Source: Nymphaea colorata
Lineage: Eukaryota > Streptophyta > Magnoliopsida > Nymphaeales > Nymphaeaceae
Direction: 5' to 3'
DNA length: 64,000 nucleotides
Assembly (NCBI RefSeq): GCF_008831285.2
Contig: NC_045148.1
Span: 1,304,001-1,368,000, forward strand
Made by a program: the position numbers and the translations under genes. Every line of letters begins with the position of its first letter. The stretch's first letter is position 1. Shown here piece by piece: positions 25,268-34,055 of the stretch. The notes under the pieces are model-generated. The model had not been told where the DNA came from. It ran no database searches and saw only the letters and a list, made by a program, of their open reading frames with translations.

Positions 25268-25632
25268 TAGGGCTGGGCGTCAGGCCGGGCTGCCCGGCCC
25301 GGCCTGGTATGGGCCGGGTTAGGGCTGGGAAAATCCTGGCCCGGGCCCGACAGCCAGGCCCGGGTCAGCTCGGCCCGGCCCGTTTAGGCTTGATAAATTA
25401 AAAAAAATGTTTTTTAAATTTTTTGTTTTAATAATATTTTCTATTCTTAATAAATATATCTTATATTAAAAAATATTATTTTGTAATTAAAAAATATTTT
25501 TTAATTTAAATGGGCCGGGCCGGGCCCGGAACGAGACCCGAGCTGGCCCGACGGGCCGGATCGGGCAGGAACTTACTGGGCCGGGCCGAATCGGGCAGGC
25601 CCTTACTGGGCCGGGCCGGATAACCACCCTTA
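25268..25632. mobile_element. hAT-type MITE with GC-rich ends and AT-rich core, 365 bp
   Basis: A perfect 8-bp target duplication AGTCAAAG flanks the element (25260-25267 and 25633-25640). Ends are TAGGGCTGGG and ACCACCCTTA. Long arms of repeated GGCCCGGCCCG-type words enclose an A/T core of about 120 bp. The empty site is visible in unit A near 14650. No transposase is encoded. Confidence 0.85.
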
Positions 25633-25740
25633 AGTCAAAGTAGGGTAAACTGTACCTGTGGACTGTGAGAGAGATTGTTTTTCTTTGTATTCTTTATTGT
25701 AATTGATTCTGTTTCAATAGGTAGAATAAGGAGGTCTACC

Positions 25741-26238
25741 GATCATCTTATGATCAAACAATTCAGGGTAAATGACTGCAGTCATGCACTCACTGACAAT
25801 ATGATTCCTTCGGATAAAAAAATAACTCTTTGCACGATATGAAGTTACAAGCCATGCATGGTGGTAGAACTCTGGACGTGGAGGTACACCTAGAGGCATC
25901 TGCCATTATTTCTAAAGGGACTCAAGTGTGTGATCACTGTTGAATTCTTTTTTTTTTTTTTTTTTTAAAGGAAGTGGTTAAGTTCCTGGCTTGAATTCTG
26001 CAGGTGAAATGATGTTGATAGTTCCCATCAGTTTTCATCTTGTCTGAATAGATTCTCACTAGAGAAAATACACAATTGAGGCGTCAATTTCACAGTTGCC
26101 TTGTATTCTTCTTCAATGTTCACACTCATTTTAATTGAGCCATACCTTACCTGAATCATTTCTTGGACTTGTTTAAATAGATTGAGCCCGAACCACGATT
26201 AGTAACCTTGTCCATGAATGCATGTCTTACTAATTGTT

Positions 26239-26324
<86 letters not shown>

Positions 26325-26569
26325 AATTAATCTTTCCCAAGATATTCATATGTGGAGCAGTGAAAAGAAAGATGGGCAAGCGATGATGCACAAAGTAAGC
26401 TTGATACCACAAAATCGACTATTACAACAGCAAACAGATGCTTAGTAAGTCCCACTGATAACGAGTAGGACCAAATTATTCTGTCGGGATACTAGGATCA
26501 GAGTTTATGTAGGGTGCATAAGAAGTTTTTGTCTTTCGCTGCCCGATTCACCAACACGCCCTCCTTTGT
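25741..26569 (-). repeat. 3' flank of the UPF0496-like gene, inverted copy of about 54990-55800
   Basis: The reverse complement of this block follows the other UPF0496 3' part (copy C). It includes a mirrored microsatellite and a segment matching the short ORF at 55624. It has no coding sequence of its own that can be supported; the junction with unit B is at about 25738. Confidence 0.65.
26235..26323 (+). repeat. Compound microsatellite (GT)n(GA)n
   Basis: About 14 GT units pass directly into about 30 GA units. The same compound tract, read as (CT)n(CA)n, occurs at 55239-55297 in the inverted homologous block, so it is ancestral to both copies. Confidence 0.95.
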
Positions 26570-27544
26570 TCAATTCAAGTACTTGTTCCTTCTGCCTTCG
26601 ATGTTGTTCTTGCTCAACTCGACTTTCTTTATCGATTTGTTAATGGAGCGGATCACCAGGCATAATTCGTTCTGGAGGCTTTCCTTTATCTGAATCATCT
26701 GAAGCAGCTCCTCACTAGAGTGCCCGTTGTCTAACACCTCTTTCAACTGGTAAACCAACGAGTACATCGGCTGTAAGTCACGCAGCACGTATGCCTTATT
26801 GAACTCCACAGGCTGCAGCATGGTACAGAGGTCCTTCCCCTGCTGCAACTCATTCAACTTTACCATCCCTAGCTTGTCCACCCACAAGGCCAACGGCTGC
26901 CAACTCGCTGCTGATGTCGCTGCTGCAACAACGCTCGCACATACAGGGCCGGCATGCAGCGCGGCCGCTATAATTGAACAAACCGAAGCAACAAGAACGA
27001 AGCCGGCATAAATAGCGGAGACGGCCTTCTTGAGCCATTTCAGCCTTCTGAACTTCCTCTCTAGTGAAGCCCCCTTCTGCTTGACCTTCTTCATGATGTT
27101 TTCGTGATGCTTCAACCAGCCGCGGAACGACTCCAGGAGTCGCTCGCTAAAGCGTTAGCTACATCCGAAACGCCACTGCTTATCTAGTACTATTATCTCC
27201 TTCTTCTCCTCCCGGTGCCCAGACGGCTTCCACTGCAGTAGGGCCGCTAGCAGGCCATCGAGCTCTTCGTTCAAGTTCTTCATGTTGGTGAGTACGGTTT
27301 CCAAGAAATCCTCGGTTTCGTAGCAGAGCTCAAGGAAGCCTTTCGTAAGGCAGGAGAGGAATTTATCTTCCTCGATGACCGGTCAGGAGGCCGCATCATG
27401 TCGCAGCTCCATAGTTTGCCGGTTGAAATCATCGATGATGGACACCGAACGGATGACGAGGTTGACGGAAATGCCATGGCCGGAGCGGCGAGATTCCTCT
27501 ATTATCTCGAGGAAGCGGCGAAGCTCTTGGATCATCACCGCCAT
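26570..27544 (-). pseudogene. UPF0496 (DUF677, AT14A-like) protein gene, copy B, two in-frame stops
   Basis: This is the most complete UPF0496-like copy: 324 codons from ATG at 27544 to the stop at 26572-26570, all in one frame and interrupted by TGA at 27385-27383 and TAA at 27157-27155. The part after the second stop shows the family hallmarks. A basic segment (KFRRLKWLKKA) leads into a hydrophobic hairpin rich in Ala/Val, then a tryptophan-bearing WVDKLGMVKLNELQQGKDLC stretch and a C-terminal coiled-coil-like region. Family members are plant proteins of poorly known function; AT14A has been linked to integrin-like wall-membrane contact. Copy C has Trp at the first stop position. The gene has a 5' flank related to the foldbacks and lies inverted relative to unit B. 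The first part (residues 1-140) is less clearly family-like, and an upstream exon may be missing. Confidence 0.8.
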
Positions 27545-27740
27545 TGTCGAGTGTAAACCTAGAGCTGTTCGCTTGCCCCTTCCTTTCCATCTCTCTCTCC
27601 CTCTCTTTCACTCTGTTTGCGTATGAACTATTATGGTTGGTGTCCCTTTTATAATTTCGATTCGGAGTGAGTTGCGTACAACACTATGCGCACGCAGACT
27701 TTAGTTGGTGCATCCCCCTCCCACCCTGTTCTTTAGCTGA
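27545..27740 (-). repeat. Single arm of the UPF0496 5' region (no foldback)
   Basis: This block upstream of copy B matches one arm of the foldbacks at 15425, 50142, 50745 and 62488, including the polypyrimidine tract and the GCAGACTTTAGTTGGTGCAT marker. No second arm is present. It shows what the un-inverted UPF0496 5' flank looks like, and so which way the foldbacks arose. Confidence 0.7.
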
Positions 27741-28037
27741 TGCTTGGAAGCTTCGGTCTGAAGCTTGGTATATATAGCCATACTTTGTAGGTTCATACGA
27801 GCTTTCTGGACGGAGAAACAAGGTGTTCCACACATTCTGCTGTCCCGTGCTTGATATTAGGCAATGGGGCTCACCTCCAAACGGGACATGATCTCGCCAT
27901 TTCCCTACTTTTCTTGTGGAATCAAACGGCACCTTAATCAATCAAGGTCCGAACTGTTAAGTCACCACGGCCTCAAGTAAGAAGTAAGGTCAAGTCACCT
28001 GATGTTTTATACATGTTAATCCAGGATCACGTATAAT

Positions 28038-28421
28038 TAGGGCTATATACGATTCAAGTCAAAATCGAGCTCTGTTGACTTGACTCATTATCTTGCTCGT
28101 GTCTAGTTTGTCTAAAAACTGGAAGCAAGCTGTATAAGGTCAGCTTAAGCTTGACTCAATAGACCAAGTCAAGCACTTGGCTGGAGCTTAACTCATTTAA
28201 GTTTGTTTACTAACTCCTTATTTAACTTGATTTCCTTCACTTACAACTGAAAATTATGAAAAAAAAAGATAAACCCAAATTAAACAAGTTAAATCCAGCG
28301 ATCTACACTCATGTAGCTCGAACTTGATTAATTTACAAGCTCGAATTTTTAGTTAAACTTGAACTCCAATGAACCGAGTATGAGTTGAGCTGGAGTTGGT
28401 TGAACTAGTTGTACAGCTCTA
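28038..28421. mobile_element. hAT-type non-autonomous element, 384 bp
   Basis: Flanks CGTATAAT (28030-28037) and CATATAAT (28422-28429) form an 8-bp target duplication with one mismatch. Ends are TAGGGCTATA and TGTACAGCTCTA. The interior repeats words such as GAGCTTAACTC and has no ORF. A truncated homologue lies in the left arm around 9190-9380, so insertion predates the inverted duplication. Confidence 0.65.
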
Positions 28422-29164
28422 CATATAATGTTATATGCTCAAGTGATTGATTTTGTCAGCATATCAGTGGTACAATGCTCACATACAATACACGACCCTG
28501 CGCCCCTCATGAGGACAAACCAGCAAACCAAGTAAATCAGAAAGAACAAAAACAAATCTTATGAACTCATAACACACACACAGAGAAGAAGCAAAAATAC
28601 ACTATGCTCAATTATCAGTCACTTGATTCACAAAACTCATTGCTCATTTGAAAACGTTTATGGCTTCCTTCGCCTTGTACATACAACCAGAAAGGAAGGA
28701 GCGAGAGAGACCTAGCGAGAGAGCGAGAGAGAGGATAGTCATATAACATCAAGGTTATCATATACAGTTGCCGTAAATTATCATCATGAACGATGATCAT
28801 CTACACATGGGCTTGTGGTGCAAACAAGACGAACCATGCCAGCAATGGAGACCCACAGGACATTCCCATCTCCTCACCGACGCAGCGGCAGCATCACCCT
28901 GATCCCTCACGTGGAAGCCGTCCCCATCATCTTCTTCCACCACCTTCAGTATCTTCTCAAAGGCATCTGCATCGCAGGGGGTCCTCAGAGCCCCTTCGTT
29001 TTGGAACCCAAACTCCTCCTCTGCCTCCGTCAGCAGATCAGCAAAGGCGTAGTAGCTGAGGTAGTCTGTGGTGATGACGAACCTCTTCATCTCCTTCCCC
29101 ACGCACACTGCCAGGTACCCTTTGGGCACGTCTCCGAACTTGGACGAGTCGGAGAAGGAGAGCG

Positions 29165-29169
29165 TCCTC
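29165..29169. repeat. Target-site duplication, left, of copia element 2
   Basis: TCCTC, identical to 34051-34055. Comparison with the intact SAUR at 7156-7665 shows a single copy of these bases at the insertion point. Confidence 0.92.
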
Positions 29170-29417
29170 TCTTGAAGTTGGGGAAGATCGTAGTTGAGAG
29201 AGAAGGACCGACTGGAGACGTAAGGTAACAGAGAAACAGGGAGAAAGGGCCAATGTTATGCGAGGGATTAAAATCCCGTATTCTTATTTATCATATATAT
29301 ATATACAGTGTAACTCAGATGTATATACATGTATGAGACCCATTGTCAATGGGATACAGCTGTAGACAACTATATTACAGCTGTTTATTCTAAACTTTCT
29401 AGGCAAACCTCCTAACA
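29170..29417 (-). repeat. 3' LTR of copia element 2
   Basis: 248 bp, 99.6 percent identical by eye to the other LTR. Contains an AT-rich promoter-like stretch (TATATATATATA) near 29293. Confidence 0.95.
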
Positions 29418-29428
29418 TTCTCCCCCTC
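29418..29428 (-). other. Polypurine tract of copia element 2
   Basis: Minus strand GAGGGGGAGAA abuts the 3' LTR. The polyprotein stop codon (29429-29427) overlaps it. Confidence 0.88.
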
Positions 29429-32400
29429 AAGTTAGATCTTCCAAATTCTGAAGACCTAACTTGCAGCATAACTTGTGAAATGTATCTTTACACACAGCTT
29501 TGGTTAGAATATCTGCAAATTGGTTCCTTGAGGCAACATGTTCTGTTTTTATGATTCCTGATTGAATTTTCTCTGTAAGAAAGTGACAGTCTACTTCAAT
29601 GTGTTTCGTTCGTTCATGAAACACAGGATTATTTCCAATGTAAATTGCAGCCTTGCTGTCACAGAAGAGGCTTATTGGCTGTTCTACATTCATCTTCATA
29701 TCCTGTAGCAAGTATTTTATCCATAGCAATTCACACACAGTGAGAGCCATTGCTCGATATTCACTTTCTGCGCTTGATCTGGCCACGACCGTTTGTTTCT
29801 TACTCCTCCAAGAGACTAAATTATCACCAACGAAACAACAGTAACCAGTGGTTGATCTCCTGTCATCTTGATTTCCTGCCCAGTCAGCATCTGCATATCC
29901 ATATATTTGAAGATGATTGTTTCTTCTAAACGTGATGCCCTTGTTACTTGTCTTCTTAAGATACCTGAGCACATGATGGGCAGCTTCTACATGAGGTTTT
30001 CTGGGGCTGTGCATAAACTGACTTAGCAAATTTACTGCGTAAGTGATATCTGGTCTAGTAGCTGTCAAGTATAGCAATTTACCAACTAACTTCTGAAAAC
30101 TTCTTGCTTCATCTATTAGCTCTCCGCCATCATGCATCAACTTCAAGTTTGTTTCCATTGGAGTATCGGCTTCTATGCAATCTGTCATTCCTGTTTCATG
30201 TAGCAGGTCTGCAACATATCTTTTTTGACACACGAATATGCCTTTTGGTTTATGTATTATTTCCATGCCAAGGAAATAGTGTAATACTTCTAGATCTTTG
30301 ATCTCAAAGCATTTCCTCAAAACTTTCTTGGTTTTTTCAATAAAACTCAGATCTTCTCCCGTTAAAATTATATCATCAACGTAGATAGCAGCAATGACTG
30401 TTCCCTTATTGGTAGATGCTACAAATATAGAATGATCAGCACTACTCATCTTATATCCTCCTTCAATCAGTTTTGAGCTCAACTTTTCATACCACGCCCT
30501 GGGCGACTGCTTAAGCCCATATAGTGACTTCTTTAATTTGCACACCTGTGATTGAGTACCATGTTGAACATGTAGTCCTTGAGGTAATTCCATAAAGATC
30601 TCTTCTTCTAAATCTCCGTGAAGAAAAGCATTCTTCACGTCAAGTTGATACATTTTCCAATTCTTTACTGCAGCTACTGAAAGTAATATTCGTAATGAGC
30701 TCATCTTTGCAACCGGGGCGAACGTCTCATGATAGTCAATGCCTTGTTCTTGTGTAAAGCCCTTCGCTACCAGTCTTGCCTTGTAGCGCTCCACCTGCCC
30801 ACTACTGTCATACTTGATTTTATATGTCCATTTGCAGCCAATCAATTTTTTGTTTGGGGGTCTATTTACTAGTTCCCAGGTCTGATTTTTTTCCAGGGCA
30901 GCTAATTCCTCATGCATTGCTTTCCTCCATTTATCTTCAGTGTTAGCTTCTTCATAAGTATGTGGTTCTCTTTCATGGCAGGGAGCTATGTTGACTTTGT
31001 CGTTTTTCTGGACATGATATGTATAGTAGTCATTATATCTGGCTGGTCTTCTTCTTATGCGGTCAATCCTTCTATTTTGAGCACTTTCAGCCACACCCAC
31101 CTCCAAGTGGGAGTTGGTGCTTGCTTCTTCATTAGCCAAACTGGTTCCAGATATTACCAATGCATCATCATTTTCATTTGCTATTGGAAGAGGTATAGCA
31201 GGCATGAGATCATTGTCTGGGTCATTCTCCCCCTTGCTGAAAGCATCTGATATAGTTTCAGTGTAGAAAGGTGTATTTTCCATGAACTTGACGTCTCTAG
31301 ATACATACATCTTTTTTCTTATAGGGTCATAGCACTTGTATCCTTTCTTGTTAAAGGAATACCCTAGAAACACACACTTAACAGCTCGTCTTTCAAGCTT
31401 GTGTCTTGAACTTTCTTGTACATGAACATAACACACACATCCGAAAACTCGTAAGTGTTGTAAAGAAGGGGGTCTATCATTCAAGATTTCTAATGGGCTC
31501 TTGTTGCCTAGTCTGTGGCTCGAGGTTCTATTCATGACATGGCAAGCACAGGCCACTGCTTCACACCAGAATTGTGAAGGAACATTCATGTAAAACATTA
31601 GAGATCTGGCGATGTTTAGCAATTGTCTATTTCGTCGTTCACTTACCCCATTCTGTTGAGGAGTACCCCTACAAGTGGTTTGATGTAATATTCCTTGTTT
31701 GTTTGTGAATTCCTCAAATTCTGCATTAATATATTCTCCTCCATTGTCTGACCTCAATGTCTTAATTGTGTGATTGTACTGAGTGACTATGTACTGAAAA
31801 AATTGCTTAAACGTAAGAAATACATCGCTTTTCCTTTTCAAGAAATAGATCCAGGTGGCTCGAGATTTGTCATCTATGAAAGTAACAAAGTATTTATATT
31901 CAGAATGTCCAGTTATGGGGGCTGGTCCCCAGACATCAGTATGTATCAAGTCAAAACATGACTCAGCAACATATTCAGAGTCTGTAAAAGGCAACCTGGT
32001 CATCTTAGCCAGGGTACATGCCTCACAATCATCTACTAAGAATCTAGAACCTGGAAACATATTCAACAGGACCTTATTGGAGGGATGACCCACTCTGCAG
32101 TGCCATATGCGAGCATCACTGGCAGTTTTTATTGCAGTGTATACACTGGAGTTGTGCTCTTGAGTCAAGTAGTACAGGCCATTTTCCTCTTCACATTCAC
32201 CAATCTTCGTCTGATTCTTGCTGTCTACTAGTATCACCTTTTTTCCAACAAAAATTATATAGCAGCTCAGAGTATTACTCAGTTTGCTAACAGATATCAA
32301 GTTTGTTGTGCACTTAGGCACATACAACACGTCTTGCAAAGTAATATGTTGATTTATGTAAACAGAGCCATATCCTACTGCAGATGTGGTCGACCCATCA

Positions 32401-33551
32401 GCTAGTTTTACAGATATATGTTTATCATACTTGACATTATGTAACAGTTCTAAACAAGCAGTCATATGGTCTGTAGCTCCACTGTCGACTATCCATGCTG
32501 AGTTATTGGAACGAGCCAAGAAAGAGCAAGGTAACGGGTTTGAAGTCTTACCTGTTTTTGTTCCTAGTTTAGTTGTAATAGCAAGATTGCTGCAGGTGAT
32601 TTGTTTGAGCAAACGTGTAAGTTCAGCAATGTCACCTTCACGTCTGAGTCCAGCATTACGAACTTGTCCTCTCCCTCTGTTTGGACGGCCATTCAGGTTC
32701 CAACAACATTCCCTACTGTGGCCTTGTTTTTTACAGTAAGTACAGAACAGAGAATTTCGTCCTCGACCGAACCTGGTATCTACTGTGAAGTTGTTCTTGT
32801 CTCTTGGAGCAATATGAGATGTTTCTGTCTTAGCGACAAATGCAGCCTTGTCAGCAGGCGCATATTCTTTTTTGAAGTCGTCTTCAGTCTTCATGACTTT
32901 TCGCCTGGTTTCTTCTCGTTGTATGATAGAACAAACATTGTTGAAGGACGGGAGAGGGGAAGACATGAGAATCTGACTTTTTAGATAGTCAAACTCTACC
33001 CCTAACCCAGCGAGAAGCTTGAACACTTTATCTTCGTCAGCTCTCTGTTTCAGTACTTCCATATCAGGAACGAGGGGACGATATTGGGATAATTCATCCC
33101 ACATCGCTTTAAGGGAGCTTAGATATACGTGAAATGGCTTCTCTCCTTTGGTGACTCGTGCGATATCCTATTGCAGAAGATAGACCCTGGCCAGGTTTTG
33201 GCCTTCACCATAGATCTCCGCTAAGGTGTCCCAGATCTCTTTGGCCGAATCCAAGAATAGGAAGCTCTCGGCGATGGTGGGCTCCATTGAATTTAGCAAC
33301 CAAGACATTACAACTCGATCGTTAGCTTCCCATTCTTCATAACTCAGATCATCTTTCTCAGGAGCTGTAATCTTGCCATTGATATAGCCTATTCTTGACT
33401 TTCCACAGAGGTATAAGCTTGCTGATTTCGCCCAAACCACATAGTTTCCACCGTTGAGAGGTGCTGTGGTGATCTTGAGAGCCGGATCTGATTCCTTCAT
33501 GATTGCTTTTACAATAGAGATTTGGGGGTTTTGGTTTTCTGATTCTGCCAT
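29427..33551 (-). pseudogene. copia element 2 gag-pol, one amber codon in gag
   Basis: A single frame of 1,374 codons runs from ATG at 33551 to TGA at 29429-29427, interrupted only by TAG at 33170-33168 (codon 128, in gag). In order it shows a gag domain, a CX2CX4HX4C zinc knuckle (CTYC near 32744), the aspartic protease motif DSGATDHM near 32485, and integrase with HHCC plus catalytic Asp, Asp and Glu residues (DVWGP, RSDNGGEY, GVSERRNRQ). Reverse transcriptase follows with YVDD near 30370, then RNase H ending in DILTK. Length and order are those of a complete Ty1/copia polyprotein. Whether the amber codon is a mutation or is read through is not decidable here; the downstream context is not the known CARYYA type. 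The first long uninterrupted frame starts at 33104. Confidence 0.95.
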
Positions 33552-33790
33552 CGCTGCTGAGAATCCCTTGATCTGCAGAATCCACGCTCACCGCACCAGT
33601 TGGGAAGCTGAGACCAGAAAGCCGAGCCCTAGCCTGTCGGTTCCTTCCTCTTTTTGTGCAGGAACAAAAAAACCCTAAACTTTCCCTAAACTTTGGGAAT
33701 CCGTCGACGTCTACAGAAACCTTGACATGGAGGACCTGTAGCTTGATCAGCTGTAGGTGTTCACGCCTGTCCTTGAGTTTCAGCCTGCTG

Positions 33791-33802
33791 GCTCTGATAC
33801 CA
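33791..33802 (-). other. Primer binding site of copia element 2
   Basis: Minus strand TGGTATCAGAGC, complementary to the initiator Met tRNA 3' end, directly next to the 5' LTR with no spacer. Confidence 0.94.
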
Positions 33803-34050
33803 TCTTGAAGTTGGGGAAGATCGTAGTTGAGAGAGAAGGATCGACTGGAGACGTAAGGTAACAGAGAAACAGGGAGAAAGGGCCAATGTTATGCGAGGGA
33901 TTAAAATCCCGTATTCTTATTTATCATATATATATATACAGTGTAACTCAGATGTATATACATGTATGAGACCCATTGTCAATGGGATACAGCTGTAGAC
34001 AACTATATTACAGCTGTTTATTCTAAACTTTCTAGGCAAACCTCCTAACA
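33803..34050 (-). repeat. 5' LTR of copia element 2
   Basis: 248 bp. On the minus strand it opens TGTTAGGAGG at 34050 and is followed by the primer site at 33802. Confidence 0.95.
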
Positions 34051-34055
34051 TCCTC
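34051..34055. repeat. Target-site duplication, right, of copia element 2
   Basis: TCCTC, identical to 29165-29169. Confidence 0.92.

Larger units (their letters stand above)
22530..25740 (+). repeat. Repeat unit B
   Basis: Same-orientation homologue of unit A from about 11990 to 14760. It carries two elements that A lacks: a MITE remnant at 23226-23406 and a GC-rich hAT-type MITE at 25268-25632. Homology to the unit ends abruptly at about 25738, where the next sequence is the inverted 3' flank of a UPF0496 gene. No supported gene lies within; short ORFs are not conserved among units. Confidence 0.7.
29170..34050 (-). mobile_element. Ty1/copia LTR retrotransposon 2, nearly intact and recent
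   Basis: A 4,881-bp element with two 248-bp LTRs differing at one position (C at about 29209 against T in the other), a primer site, a polypurine tract and one long gag-pol frame. It is inserted in a SAUR gene with a 5-bp duplication. On the minus strand the LTR starts TGTTAGGAGG but ends CTTCAAGA, not in the usual CA; both the primer site junction and the target duplication support that end. Confidence 0.97.

Noticed and set aside
26218-26445. 75-residue ORF with a Cys/Val and Arg/Glu run
   Set aside because: It is a translation of the GT/GA microsatellite, and the opposite strand gives the mirrored Ser/Leu and Thr/His run.
30912-31250. 112-residue plus-strand ORF with hydrophobic segments
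   Set aside because: Antisense of the copia element 2 polyprotein.
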